In this document: in pieces, positions 21,946 to 32,745 of the stretch | Layout: every line of letters starts with the position of its first letter | How positions within the stretch are numbered: the stretch's first letter is position 1 | Assembly: GCA_025618425.1 (NCBI GenBank) | Contig: CM046842.1 | Location: 39,551,798-39,615,797 of the forward strand | Length of the DNA: 64,000 bases | Direction of reading: 5' to 3' | From: Heliocidaris tuberculata | Lineage: Eukaryota > Echinodermata > Echinoidea > Camarodonta > Echinometridae | Notes under the pieces: model-generated | The model's input: the letters and a program-made list of their open reading frames with translations, nothing else | What the model was told of the DNA's origin: nothing | Databases searched by the model: none | Program-made: the position numbers and the translations under genes

Positions 21946-23326
21946 GTAAGTGATATCATGATAATAATTAGTCATACTCCAATATGACCCTAGCTCCAGC
22001 TCAGTTAACAATTTTTGTTGCTCAGAGCATTCAAAGAATTCTTCCATACCAGATACCCATTTAACACCTGGGTGGAGAGTGGCAAATGTAGATTATATCT
22101 TGCCAAAAGACTTTAGTGCGGCCCCAGGGCTTGAACTTATGACCTTGTTTAAATCACTGTTACAGTGACACCTCTATATACACGTGTCGTGAGTGGAGGT
22201 GTCGTGGTATAGTGGTTCATTCACTTGACTCTCAATTCAAGGGTTGAGGGTTCAAATCTCAGCCTGGCACTAGCGGCTTTTGGCAAGACAATCAACTTTT
22301 GCCACTCTCCACCCAGGTGTTAAATGGGTACCTGGCAGGATTTATTCCTTGAAATGCACTGTGCGCTGATTGCTGCCGGAGCTAAAGCCAAGGTAATAAT
22401 ATCCAAACCCTTTGGCAGTGCATAGGACGTTATATCATAATGTGATATGCGCTATACAAGAACGGTTTTTTATTATTATTATTATTATGAAGTCCTCTTC
22501 ACCATGTTCAGTTACCCTTCTGTAGGAAAAACCTGAATTAAGACAAAGTAAGTCATCATATTTGTTGAGTCACCAACAATCCTGTAACTGTGATATTTAT
22601 AAACATAACCAATAATTTGTTGGCTATCCAATATTTTTTATCAATTGTACATGAACTTTAAAAAAATGATATGATTCTGGTTATGACATTTTGTACAATT
22701 GGACTCATTTTAATAACCCTTTCAATTAGGCCCCACCCATAGATAGAGATGAAGATCCAGATGTCAACATTCCCGAGCCGGAGCCAGAACCGCTCCTGGA
22801 GGCAGCCACCGTTCCAGTTGTGGAATCTGCCCCACCTGTAGATGACACAGAGACAGATGGGCCCGGTTACACAGAGGAGCCAGAGCCAGAACCGGTGCGA
22901 GAACCAACACCGGAACCAGTGCGAGAGCCAACACCAGAACCAGTGCGAGAACCAACACCAGAACCAGTGCGAGAACCAACGCCGGAGCCTAAGCCCAAGC
23001 CTGTTAATCAGCCAACCAGGGTAGGTATTTCAGGGTTTTCTTTTACTGCACCACATGGTCTATACAGTGCTCTAACTTTTGCTCTGGTGAATGTTTCTCC
23101 TAACTCTATTTTGTCAAAGATATAGGGTTAGGGTACCGTTGCTCTTGAGTTTTAGTTTGGGCTTAGGGTTAGGGTAAGGGGTAAGTATTAGTCTAGGCTT
23201 GAAGTTTAACAATTTAGTTAATGTACATGTACGATGTTGACCATGGAGTAGTAAGCCAGTTCGTAGTTAGTTTGTGGTACATGTACAAATGACCCTGAAA
23301 TAATAATAATAATAATAATAACAATA

Positions 23327-23370
<44 letters not shown>

Positions 23371-26300
23371 TAATAAATATTAATAATAGTGATAACAAAT
23401 TAAAAATACAAGACAATAATGGTGCAATGACATATTATGTCTCTATGTTTTATATGCTATCTCCATATACATGTATTTTTAAAATATTGTATATATGTGA
23501 ATTTTCAATGTTTTAATGTTTTTCGAATCTTGTATAAATATCTATATGTGTTTTTATTGTACATCACACTCAATTCAGCCTTTGGGCTGCCATGTGCTGA
23601 TTTAAATAAACCATTATCAATCAATCAATCAAATTACCTCAATTTGTACGGGCACGCCCATCTGTTTTGGTGGACATGATAGGTACTTGTTAAACTGGTG
23701 CGCGCATCATGGCGCATACAAAATAACAGCGTATAAAAGTTAATTGTACTCCGTACAAATGACCTTTATCTGCACATGAGCAATTGTAATTACAAACTGG
23801 CTTATTCTCGCTGGACTGTGTGTCGTAAAACCGTCCACACACCCCCTTATGCTTACCCAAGTACTGCGTGGAAGTACCATTTCAAGGGCCTTCCAACCTT
23901 TGTAATAATTTGATTTTTGTGAAAGTAAAAAAATCAGAGAAGCTAGAGAAGCAGATTAGTGAAAGTTTGAACGAAATTGGACAAGCAATATTGAGAAAGT
24001 TATGTTTTTTAAAAAGATTTAATCACTATTCATATGGGAATTTCAAATTGGATTGCCCTTTAATCAAGCAGGCAAAAGCTACTGATGTCTTAAAAATCTG
24101 CCAAAGAAGGTGACCTTTTCAAGTTAAGTACCTGCTAGGTCAATTCCTCGTGGTATCCTCCTAAATTTGTTTGATTTTGAACGGTTGGCATGGGGTATCT
24201 TGCTTGGTTTATTGCCTTTGAAAAAGTTGAAGAATAATAATTTTTCCACGATGCCTGACTACGAACGAAGCAAATCATCTTGCCTAAGACTTGACTTTGT
24301 ACTTCTTTTTAAAAAATTATTCAAATGTATATCTTCTACTTTCAATCAGTTACATGTTTAATTTCAATCTTTCTCTATGTCCTGGCCAGTTGTCTTTACC
24401 TAATGAACATTTTTGTCATCCTCTTTTTCCCTTTTCTCCTCTCTTTCCTTTCTGTGTAAATGATTGATGATTTCCAGATGCCCTCATTTTCAACAGTCAT
24501 GTCAAGAAAGACAATTTTTACATTTCTCTTTTTGTTTTACCCATGCTGTGTGCCACCTCCAAACTTCACATAGATATAGCTGATCAGTTTTTATCATTAA
24601 TGCAAAATTATAATCTTAACCCTTTCAGAACAGGAATTATTTAAGGGCAAAATTGATCACATTATGTTCTTCAAATTGGCAACAAAAATTATTTTCTTTT
24701 GATGCTACATGGTTCTAATAAAATGTAGTGTATTCGATAACAACATACAGTACATGGTTAAAAACCTTGTTGAAAAGTTGAATTTTTTTTCCAATTTTAA
24801 CCCCCAAAACATTGATTTTGAACCTCTCAATGTGTTGCCAATTGAAGGATTTTAAAGCTAATTCTCCTTTTTAGAATTCCTGGCTTTAGAATTCCTGGCA
24901 TCAAACGCAATATGGTCATGCAAGAAAAATGGACTGTGTATGCAGAAATTTTTGCTCTTTCTACTCATGCATCTGGTATATTTTTTAGGGCTCTGAATCA
25001 AAAGCTATTGAGCCAAACCACGAAAATGTGGTCAATTGTCTAGAAAGGGTTAACAGTACAGAATTGTGCGGCCTGAATTTTCTAAGTAAAACTCATTTTC
25101 ATAAAAAACTGTAAGTACCTGAATCGGTTGTTTTGTAAATTCGCTTTATTACAGTGGAGAAAAATCATAGAAATCTAATTTCTTTGAGATGATGTTTAAA
25201 ATATTAGACCTTCTTTCCATTTTAATTCAGAGAATATTCTTGGAAGGTTTCCTATATGGAGCCAGAAGGACATTAACTCATATGCTTTAATACAGTGTTA
25301 ACGCCCTTGTGGCTCTCAACAGACGATAGAGTGTAGAGTGTACTGGATATTGAAAGATCGAATATTCCTCTGTATTTTTTGAAGTTATAGAGTGACATAA
25401 TTGGTCCTTAGATAAAAAAACCCATATTGAATAACTGTATGATGCTACATGTTTTGAGGATTATTATTATTACTACATTTGTGTAAAGTTTTTAAATTGA
25501 TTTTATCAGAAACACGAGTTGTGGTCCTATACATCCATTTGACATTTCATTCTTTATTTTTGCATGGGTTAATATATTTCATTGTCCTTAACCCTTTCAG
25601 GACAGGAATTATTTAAGGGATAAATTGATCACATTTTTTCTTCAAATTGGCAAAAATAATATTTTTCTTTTAGTTCTACATGGTTTTAATAAGGTGTAAT
25701 GTCTTTGAAAATAATATATATGGTTAAGAATTTTGTTGAAAAGTTGAAAAAAATGCCAATTTTGATGAAAAATAATGATTTTGAACCTCTCATTGTGTTG
25801 CCAATTTAAGGATTTTAAAGCTTATTCTTGTTTTTAAAATTCCTGGCATCAAACGCAATATGGTCATGCAACAAAAATGGACATAGGGTTTAAAAGCTTG
25901 CCAAAAGTTGAGTTTTTATGTTTACATGTATAAATTCTCTTAAAAGTAAGAATTCATTCATGTAACTTGGTTAAAAGAGAAATATCTTTTGTGTATTTTG
26001 TACATCTGTTTGTCATTTGTGTATGCATGATGAAGATGATATACAGTGGAAACTCACCACTATAAAGAGCTCTGGGGAGCGTTTCATGAAGAGTCTTGTC
26101 AGTGATTTTCACTGACAAATGTTATAAGCTACTGAAATCCATGCGTCTGATTGGCTGAGAGCAAATTTGTCAGTGAAAACCACTGACAAGGCTTTTCATG
26201 AAATGCTCCCCTGATATAATCAGTTAATTTTGTTGGTCCCTGGTCTTCATGTTCTTTTGTTCTTTACCCTGATGTCATTAGGAGATTGCTAATATAGCAA

Positions 26301-27524
26301 GGTAATTTTCATGGTCCCAAGGTCCTCGTTATAGTAAGTTTCCACTGTATTACTGTTGGGATGTAACTCATGGTTGACACTTGAGGGTTGAAATATGTAT
26401 GGACAGGGGTATAGAACAAGGGGAGGTCCCCCTAATAAAGCTCTGAAGTGGTACATGTACATGTATTGTTTGTGATAATGGGAATGGTGTGTTGGGTTAA
26501 GTTTGATGAAAATATGAAATGCATTCCTTGATGGAGAGCTGGGCAGCACACCTTGGGTTGTAGAGGTAAGTTTCCAAGCAAAGTAAACAAAACAAAGCAA
26601 AAAACAGAAAAAAGAGTGGAATATAGAGAGTGGGAATATTGTTTGTAATTTTTAAACAAAATTTTACCAAACTTTTAGAACCCTTTATTGGCAGATAAAT
26701 GCCCTCTTTGCTCGATTGAATACATCATGTAATCTCATGGCATCACTGTGGAATAATTGTTTTTTCGGTTTTTTTCTTCATGCCACCATAGCCTGATTAA
26801 CTACTGCCCACTTTCACTGCCCCATCCCCACTACCATGCCAGTGAGTCTCAATGTAGACACCAAATTAGGCCCAGTGTGGATTGATTTTATTCCCTTTCT
26901 ATTAAAATATACATGTAGTCTGAGTCGGTACCACCGCAAAGCCGACTGCCCCACTCATTACAAGCAGGTCCAAATTTAGGCAGTAAGCCTTGCTTAATAA
27001 GTATTAATCTGTGTTCCTTTTTTATTCCTTTTCTCTACTACCATAGTCTGAATCAGTACCACCCTGTAGGCCCACTGCTCCGCCTATCATCAAGCTAGTG
27101 AGTCTTGATGTAGACAGCGAGTTGGGCGTAATGTGGAGTCATCTAAATTCCTTTTCTCTTCAGATATACCTGTACATGTAGTCTGAATCACTATCACCCT
27201 TTAGGCCCACTTCCCGGCCCACCACCAGGCAAGCTTAGCTAGTCTGAATGTAGACAACAAGTTGGGCGTAGTGTGGTTTGGTCTTAATTCAATTTTTGTT
27301 CCTTTATTTTTCATCTTCTGCTACCATAGTCTGAATCGGTACCACCCTCTAGGCCCACTGCCCCGCCTACCACCAGGCAAGCTAGTCTGAACGTAGACAA
27401 CAAAGCGAACCTGGAGCTAGCTTCCATGGAAAAGGCCCGAATACTGGCCGCCGGGAGGAAGAAGAAGAAGCAAGCCTCGTCCAAGAATTGGGAAGACAAA
27501 TACGCAGCGTTTAACAACCTATAG
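21389..27524 (+). CDS. NHERF1: NHERF/EBP50-like PDZ scaffold protein, 3' part (three exons)
   Basis: Exons 21389-21945, 22730-23020 and 27330-27524 join in phase. The product carries the second half of a PDZ domain ([19 protein letters not shown] through RIKAGG and LLVVD-like MLVVDRELD), then a long acidic segment with a 12-residue Glu run, a proline-rich octapeptide repeat, and a basic C-terminus ending [13 protein letters not shown]. In NHERF1/2 the last residues (W..K..LFSNL) bind the FERM domain of ezrin/radixin/moesin. The PDZ text is closest to the NHERF signature GSPAExAGLxxGDRxxEVxG. The family links membrane transporters and receptors to cortical actin through ERM proteins. The first half of the PDZ domain and any other PDZ domain must lie upstream and were not found. 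The first intron is phase 1, the two inside phase 0. Confidence 0.8.
22057..22150 (-). mobile_element. SINE fragment, reversed
   Basis: The reverse complement reads TGGCAAGATATAATCTACATTTGCCACTCTCCACCC-type sequence then AGGTGTTAAATGGGTA, the SINE body. It lies in the NHERF-like intron just before a forward SINE copy. Confidence 0.7.
22193..22490 (+). mobile_element. tRNA-headed SINE, copy 1
   Basis: The head GTGTCGTGGTATAGTGGTTC carries a box-A-like TGGTATAGTGGTT, and GGTTCAAATCTC is a box B. The body includes GGCAAGACAATCAACTTTTG and CACCCAGGTGTTAAATGGGT. The tail is ATGCGCTATACAAGAACG followed by ATT repeats. It is not a functional tRNA because the acceptor and anticodon stems do not close. 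Confidence 0.85.
22730..23020 (+). CDS. NHERF1: NHERF-like exon: proline/glutamate repeat linker
   Basis: Acceptor TTTCAATTAG, donor GTAGGT, 97 codons, phase 0 at both ends. It opens [20 protein letters not shown] and then carries four near-perfect copies of the octapeptide PVREPTPE, coded by a 24 base tandem repeat at about 22890-22990. The segment is predicted to be a disordered spacer between PDZ and ERM-binding parts. No such repeat is known to me from vertebrate NHERF proteins, so it is probably lineage-specific. Confidence 0.8.
23128..23185. repeat. short TTAGGG-like stretch
   Basis: Contains AGGGTTAGGGT twice and GGGGTAAG variants. It resembles an interstitial telomere-like fragment but is short and irregular. 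Confidence 0.5.
23299..23375. repeat. AAT microsatellite
   Basis: About twenty AAT units with a few interruptions, inside the NHERF-like intron. Confidence 0.95.
23430..23634 (+). mobile_element. LINE 3' UTR and tail
   Basis: The sequence CTTTGGGCTGCCATGTGCTG followed by AATAAACCATTATCAATCAA and further ATCA units is the 3' end structure of CR1/L2-type elements. No coding remnant is included. The small plus-strand frame crossing it is not a gene. Confidence 0.6.
23880..24063 (+). mobile_element. shortened TTAA foldback MITE
   Basis: Internal sequence GAAAGTTTGAACGAAATTGG and ATATGGGAATTTCAAATTGG and the right end GATTGCCCTTTAA match the family at 34657 and 46324, with the middle deleted and the left TTAA lost. 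Confidence 0.65.
24616..25053 (+). mobile_element. piggyBac-like MITE copy 4
   Basis: TTAACCCTTTCAGAACAGG at the left and TCTAGAAAGGGTTAA at the right. It contains a local duplication of TTTAGAATTCCTGGC (about 24870-24898) not seen in other copies. Confidence 0.85.
25054..25587. other. intronic sequence with a small hairpin
   Basis: About 25246-25326 forms an imperfect hairpin (GGAGCCAGAAGGACATTAAC against GTTAACGCCCTTGTGGCTCT). Similar hairpins lie near 33370-33432 and 57892-57956. Otherwise nothing is recognised. Confidence 0.5.
25588..25882 (+). mobile_element. piggyBac-like MITE copy 5, right-truncated
   Basis: Starts TTAACCCTTTCAGGACAGG and follows the family to CATGCAACAAAAATGGACAT, then stops; about 100 bases of the right end are missing. 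Confidence 0.8.
26042..26349. mobile_element. MITE with TACAGTGGAAACTCACC ends, interrupted
   Basis: The left end TACAGTGGAAACTCACCACT and the inverted right end (TACAGTGGAAACTTACTATA) match. A related, uninterrupted element occupies 58978-59156. The interior is split by the element at 26088-26212. Confidence 0.75.
26088..26212. mobile_element. small palindromic MITE (TTTCATGAA type), copy 1
   Basis: Left arm GAGCGTTTCATGAAGAGTCT pairs with right arm GGCTTTTCATGAAATGCTCC. The middle GATTGGCTGAGAGCAAATTTG is shared with copies at 39297, 44920, 48428, 56251, 61025 and 61256. Confidence 0.75.
26765..26860 (+). pseudogene. decayed copy 1 of the NHERF-like last-exon 5' part
   Basis: GCCACCATAGCCTGATTAACT then CCCCACTACCATGCCAGTGAG and CTCAATGTAGACACCAAATT parallel the true exon start at 27330. 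A TAA appears in the third codon after the acceptor, so it cannot be used in this frame. Confidence 0.6.
26919..26990 (+). pseudogene. decayed copy 2 of the NHERF-like last-exon 5' part
   Basis: After TACATGTAG comes TCTGAGTCGGTACCACCGCA, reading [16 protein letters not shown] in the gene's phase. The possible donor (GCAG|GTCCAA) is weak. Use in a transcript is unlikely but not excluded. Confidence 0.5.
27047..27097 (+). CDS. NHERF1: possible 51 bp cassette exon (duplicate of last-exon start)
   Basis: A polypyrimidine tract and CTACTACCATAG precede TCTGAATCAGTACCACCCTG; the frame reads [17 protein letters not shown] and meets a strong GTGAGT donor at 27098. The length is 17 whole codons, so inclusion would keep the phase-0 junction between the exons ending at 23020 and starting at 27330. 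It is a copy of the start of the last exon. Whether it is spliced is unknown; it could equally be a decayed duplicate that happens to stay open. Confidence 0.35.
27181..27275 (+). pseudogene. decayed copy 4 of the NHERF-like last-exon 5' part
   Basis: After TGTACATGTAG, TCTGAATCACTATCACCCTT reads [18 protein letters not shown] and then a TAG stop. No donor precedes the stop, so it is not a usable internal exon. Confidence 0.6.
27330..27524 (+). CDS. NHERF1: NHERF-like last coding exon with ezrin-binding C-terminus
   Basis: Acceptor CTGCTACCATAG, 64 codons plus TAG. It begins [20 protein letters not shown], then [20 protein letters not shown] and ends [14 protein letters not shown] helix with basic residues followed by Trp and a terminal Phe-Asn-Leu is the layout of the ERM-binding tail of NHERF1/2 (WSKKNELFSNL in vertebrates). 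Phase 0 matches the donor at 23020. Several decayed copies of this exon's 5' and 3' parts lie on either side. Confidence 0.85.
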   Translation, partial: SESVPPSRPTAPPTTRQASLNVDNKANLELASMEKARILAAGRKKKKQASSKNWEDKYAAFNNL

Positions 27525-27675
27525 GAAGGTGCTTGGGTGGTGTTTTTTCTGTGCGTTGTAACAGGTAGGTATATTATAGGTATTTGATGTAATGGGAATA
27601 TAAGCAGAGGCACAAGGGAGAGGTATATAGTATGAGATAGATAGCAGATAATGGTACACGTATAAGGCAAAGATA

Positions 27676-27767
27676 TAAGAATTGGGAAGCCAAATATGCA
27701 GCGTATAGAAGGAGAAGCAAGCCTCATCCTAGAAACGGGAGGACAAATATGCAGTGTTTAACAGCAG
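27676..27767 (+). pseudogene. two decayed copies of the ezrin-binding tail sequence
   Basis: AAGAATTGGGAAGCCAAATA then TGCAGCGTATAG copies the [10 protein letters not shown] codons. About 40 bases on, GAAGCAAGCCTCATCCTAGA then GGAGGACAAATATGCAGTGT copies KQASS..EDKYAVF. Frames are broken by in-frame TAG codons. Confidence 0.7.
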
Positions 27768-27831
27768 AGGCTTAAGGGTAAGGTAATTTGTTTAAGGTAT
27801 GAGACATATACCGGTATAAGGTAGAGGTACA

Positions 27832-28047
27832 TACAGCCATGGAAAAAATTATTAGACCAAGAATGGTTACTGATAGTGTTATTCTTGTGGAAAGAAGGAA
27901 ATAAAATATCACAATAGCAAGGTAAAAATGCTGGAATTTTTTATTCGTTCAAGAAAATACAAAGAGAACTCATTTTTGTTAGTTTGTGTGCATATTATAG
28001 TAACCTTATTACAGACGCTTGGTCTAATAATTTTTTCCAGGGCTGTA
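27832..28047. mobile_element. Tc1/mariner-like MITE
   Basis: The left end TACAGCCATGGAAAAAATTA then TTAGACCAA is mirrored by the right end TTGGTCTAATAATTTTTTCC then AGGGCTGTA. The TA at each side fits a TA target duplication. About 214 bases, no coding capacity. It inserted into the GTATAAGGCAG repeat. Confidence 0.8.
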
Positions 28048-28403
28048 TAAGGCAGAAGTATAAGAAGTATATTAAGGCAGATGTATATAATGGGTATAAA
28101 GCAGAGGCATAGGCAGAAGCATGAGGGAGAGGGAATTTTATAAGGTATGAGACATATACCGGTATAAGGGAGAGGTACATGTACGTATAAGGCAGAAGTA
28201 TAAGAAGTATAAGGCAGAGGTATATAATGGGTATAAAGGTATGAGACATATGCCTTATACATGTATGTACATATAAGGCAGAAGTACAAGAAGTATAAGG
28301 CAGATTATATAATGGGTATAAAGCAGAGGCGTAGGCAGAGGCATAAGGGAGAGGTAATTTTATTTATAAGGTATTAGGCAGATATAAGGTAGAGAAGGCA
28401 GAG

Positions 28404-28495
28404 GTATAATAATTGGGAAGACAAATTATGCAGCATTTAGCAACTTATATGAAGGTGCTGAGTTGTTTGTTTCATTTATGCGTTGTAACAGGTAG
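28404..28495 (+). pseudogene. third decayed copy of the last-exon tail and 3' flank
   Basis: AATTGGGAAGACAAATTATG then CAGCATTTAGCAACTTATAT and GAAGGTGCTGAGTTG match the exon end at 27485-27535 and continue into the 3' flank (GCGTTGTAACAGGTAG). This shows the duplication covered exon and downstream sequence. Confidence 0.75.
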
Positions 28496-28747
28496 TTATT
28501 TAATGGATATGTGAATGGATAGTAAGCTAAAAGTGTAACAGTAAGTGATAGTATAAGGTAGAGATTTTATGCAGAGGGAGAATGCATAAGTGTAAGTATG
28601 AAGCAAATGATAGTACATGTATGCAAATATTGACTGTTTTGATGGGCACACTTATTTGAACTTCACAGTAAAATAATAAACAATATTTGATCAGCTCTCT
28701 ACCAGTCAGTTAATTATGATTGTCACAGATGATTTCAATTTTTTGGT

Positions 28748-29035
28748 GTAGAGGTGTCGTAGTCAAGTGGTTTAAGCACTTGACTGGAGATGCGAAGGTC
28801 GTGGGTTCGAGCCCCAGCACGGCACTAGTGTTCTTTGGCAAGACATTAATCAACATTTGCCACTCTCAACCCAGGTGTTAAATGGGTACCGGTAGGAAGG
28901 AATTCCTTGAATGCTGTGAGCACCGAATTTGGTAGCCTACTAGCTAGAGCCGGGGTAATATTGGAGCACCTTGAGCACCTTATTACGTGGTGGATATGAG
29001 CACTATAAAAATACACAATATTATCATTATTATTA
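28748..29035 (+). mobile_element. tRNA-headed SINE, copy 2
   Basis: The head GAGGTGTCGTAGTCAAGTGG, then TTTAAGCACTTGACTGGAGA, with box B GGGTTCGAGCCCC. Body GGCAAGACATTAATCAACAT and CCCAGGTGTTAAATGGGTAC. Tail GAGCACTATAAAAATACAC then ATT-type repeats. A tRNA-Ser/Leu-like head is possible. Confidence 0.85.
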
Positions 29036-31826
29036 TTTTATATTCATCTTCTTTTTTTGGGTTGTCTTTGTATGACTTTTTAGCATCCATGAATTAATTA
29101 TGTTTCTGTCTCTCCTTTTCTTGACAGTATATATATATGTATTACTTCATGCTTCCAAATCTTCAGTATGTGCTCACCACCAAGTCTGCCTGTGTCTCCT
29201 ACTGACTAGTCATGTGATCACAGCTTGTCACATGATCATCACCAGTCGCCTGATTACTACCAGTCACCTGATCGAAGATAGTCACTTGATTACTGCTTGA
29301 CCAGCTTCAGTAGAGGGAATCAACTTGGAGAGGACCACCGTCTTCTGCCAAACATGACTATTCAGGCATGAATAGTCAGACATGAATATTCACATATGAA
29401 TATTCATAGAGTAGTAATGCAGGAATAGCAGGCAGTGTATAATGATGTCGGCACAAAACATATATTATCACAAATCAGTACATATTCTCTTCTTCTCAGT
29501 ACTTAAACAATATGTACTCTAGTGTGAATATAGATGATCGATATGTTATGATATATTTTATCCAAAGATACATATATGTGGTACATGTAGGTACTGAATT
29601 GGTCATCATTGACACCCAAATTGCACTGACGTGATTGATACCAGACCGATAATAGACCAAACAAAGCGTTACTTTTAACCCCCCAAAGACCCCAGTGTCC
29701 AAGATAGGTCGATTATTGTTCGGGTTTGAGACACTGGGGTATGAAATAAACTCAAATTTGGGTTAAAGTTTGCTTATGGCAATCTGAAATGCTTATCCAA
29801 GGTGTGTCTGATCTAGCAACAACTGATCCAAGGACAAATTTGTTTGACCCCTTCCCCCCCCCCCCCAAAAAAAAAACAAAAACAAAAACAAAAGAAAAAA
29901 TTATTCCTCATTAGGTTAGTGGAGAAGAAACAAGCTAATTCTGATATCCAATTTTATATCCATCATAGTGGCCTCCTTCATACATCTATAGGCCATTTGT
30001 TTATAGTGGCCACTTTGACTGTTTCCTTGCATAGCCTTATTAGACAACTTGAATGCATCAGGATTTCTCGATTATTTTGAGGTTGACATAAACTGAATCG
30101 ACATGCAGCAAAATCTGACTATTTTCGTAGATATTCTGTCTCTATTTCTTAATTAAGCTGTATATATTTCAAGTAGAGTATCTTTAGGATTATTATGTTC
30201 GATATTTGTGAGTGGAAAATTGTCCGCCAGCAGCTATTTGAAAAATTGATTCTTCTTGCGATTTGCACTTTAGTTTCCAGACTTTATCTCTTGGATTTTT
30301 TGACTCAGCATTGGAAATATTCACTGGCATACATGTAACTTGTAGCATTTGATGACTTCCATTTTTATTTTGTCAAGCAGTACCTTGTAAAACGGCAATG
30401 AAATAAGCATGATTCTGTGTCAAAAAATATCATTCCTTTCTACTTCACCTCAAGTTTTGTTTGAAATTATAGTTCGCTTAGTCTTTCTGAATTCATTATT
30501 TGCGTAACTCATCGTAATGTTTATATATGCTGTAGATATACGTGTACACACATAATTTTTGATACATGTACCTGCTGATAGATGGCGCTGTTGTATTTTT
30601 TTTTATGACCTCCATGAGATAAATCATGCAGGCTTCTCGGCAGGATAGAGTTACAAACGAAAGCCATTTTCGCAGAAAGAAACTTTCGTAAATTGTGAAA
30701 ATTCAGTGTTGCGTCAGTTGGGACTTAACATGTTAGCACCCTGTGTTGAAAACAATGTAAAGATGCCATTTGTTGCACTTCCACTTCATGTCAGCTCTAC
30801 CATTTTCATTGACTTGGTGTAGACTCTGCGCTTTGCTTCCACTGTGTCAAATAGCACCCAGCCTAACTCCAGACACAAACAACGAACCTGAAATTACAGT
30901 GTCTTATATTTCCCAGCGTAACACCATACACTAACACCAAACCTGATAGTTCACAGTGTCTTGTGATTGTTCTGTATGTATTTAGGTACTTGGCAGACGT
31001 ATCTTTATAATTTGATGAACCGTTCTTAGTATATTTTAGCTATTAGTATAGAAGCAATAGTATTTTAATACAGAATATCAAAGCACGTGTAAATGAAATC
31101 CTAGAGCACTTTGTGGGCAATAGAAAAGGATAATCTGTACTGATTTTGTATAAAGAAATTCTTGAAATAAACATGGAAGTCAATTTTAGTGTGATTGTAT
31201 TACAAAGAATTCATGTTTTGATTGCAAGTAAAACTGTTCATGATGATACAAGAATATATAGATATTTTTCTACAAATCGAGACTTGAATGAATTATTGTA
31301 AAAAGTACTGATTTTTTTTCACCTTTATTTCTCATTTTTCTTCCCTTCACTCTTTGTTAGCATTGCATAGAATAATTTTATAAATTTAATATTTCTTTGT
31401 TTAAAATTGAGTACTATTGTTAAAAGCAGAGTGTGTCATAAAGTACATGTACATGTATTTTTGTTAGTAGATGTACAAGTTTTAAAAAAATGATAGTGAC
31501 TGTTTCAACGCATAAGAGTTGTTGTTTATCATCATGATGGATTAAAAAAGGAATTTACTTTTTGAAATCAGCAGTTTGTGTTGATGTTTTAAGGTGCATA
31601 TGTACAGAGCAGTGGTTTATGTGAAAAGTACGAGTTTCAAAGAAGAAATGCAAAGAAAAATTGAGAATGCTTGAAATGTTTTACTGCATACAGAGATATA
31701 CAGACATTTGGGATGTCTGCAGATTATTGTAGTAAATTCTATATGTTCAATAATCTTTTAAGAGATCATGTTGAATTTGAAATAGACATGCCAATTTATA
31801 CAAATACAAATAGTTCCAATGTAGCA

Positions 31827-32206
31827 ATCTTATACCCCTTTCATATTGAGCCAGTATGGCGGAATCAAAAGCGCTTTGGCTAGATAATGCTTTGATGTGA
31901 AAGGGAAGTGAGTCGGATATTCCGCTACCGAGGTGGGAGGTCCTTGACTACCTCGAGAGGTGGTTTTGAAAGCACTATCTAGCCAAAAGTGGAATTGATA
32001 ATGCTTTGGTTTTTGATGTGAAGAGCGGAATGAAGGGCTCCAATATAATGCATTGTGCAGATGAAATACTTCCGCTTTCAATATAGCAGTATCTCGTGCT
32101 TGATGTGAAAGTAAAGTGATGCGATGTGCTTCAAAGGAAGGCGGAACGACAGCGGAATCAATAGCAGAATGAAAAGTGCTTCGGCAATCTGATAGGGGTA
32201 TAAGAT
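31827..32206. mobile_element. MITE with ATCTTATACCCCTTTCA ends
   Basis: The left end ATCTTATACCCCTTTCATAT and the inverted right end (ATCTTATACCCCTATCAGAT) match over about 17 bases. The interior repeats GGAATCAAAAGCGCTTTGGC-like blocks and TTTGATGTGAAAG. The minus-strand frame inside is not a gene. Confidence 0.75.
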
Positions 32207-32457
32207 CACTTTGGCACATATATGCTGCTGTACATAATTTTCTAAATCTCTCATTAAACATCACATGGTTTGTGAAGGCTGGGGGCAGTAAATAAATTCC
32301 TACATGTATAAGACTTGAAATCGTACAATTGCCTTGGAATTATGCATGAATAATTGTGTGTGAATTGTGAGAAGGTTTTAACGCTTTTACATTAGTGTCT
32401 TACATACTATTCTTCAGTACCTTATGTTTGTCGTATCAGTTCGTATCTATGTAGCAG

Positions 32458-32745
32458 GATTTGAGTTTGGTAAACTAAGCCTGTTCTAAGTACAACTAAT
32501 TGTGCTTTTTACGTGGTGCCCAACCCCTCAAGCTATTTGCATTGGAGTACACGTTAGTGTGGATAGGTCATCGTAATTACTTAGAACTTGGTCATTTGAA
32601 GAATTTGAGTTTGGTAAACTAAGCCCAAGTTCTAAAATACGACTGCTTGTGCTTTTTATGGGGTGCACAATCCATCCTTTAGAGTACATGTAAATAGTAT
32701 GCATGGGTCATCATAAAGAATTGCAATAATGTGAATTTGGGTGTG
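32458..32745 (+). repeat. two-unit tandem duplication, ~144 bp
   Basis: TTTGAGTTTGGTAAACTAAG starts at 32461 and 32605 less one base, followed in both by TTGTGCTTTTTA, GGTGC and GGTCATCRTAA in the same order. Units are clearly diverged. Confidence 0.75.

Larger units (their letters stand above)
27540..28445. repeat. degenerate GTATAAGGCAGAGGTATA repeats
   Basis: Many imperfect copies of TATAAGGCAGAAGTATAAG and AATGGGTATAAAGCAGAGGC. The array is broken by a MITE at 27832-28047. It begins at the end of the NHERF-like last exon and includes decayed copies of that exon's tail, so it seems to have grown by local duplication. Confidence 0.75.
27565..29127 (+). other. possible 3' UTR intron of the NHERF-like gene
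   Basis: AACAG|GTAGGT forty bases after the stop codon is a good donor, and CTCTCCTTTTCTTGACAG at 29110-29127 is a strong acceptor. All the repeat clutter between stop and 29 kb would then be removed by splicing. This is inference from splice signals only. Confidence 0.3.

Noticed and set aside
21774..21959. Ser-rich minus-strand frame
   Set aside because: Antisense shadow of the acidic NHERF-like exon.
22193..22280. Possible tRNA gene
   Set aside because: Box A and box B are present, but the cloverleaf stems do not close and the sequence continues into a SINE body; the same holds at 28748, 39811 and 55504.
31830..32264. 144-codon minus-strand open frame
   Set aside because: Nearly all of it is the MITE at 31827-32206; no domain.
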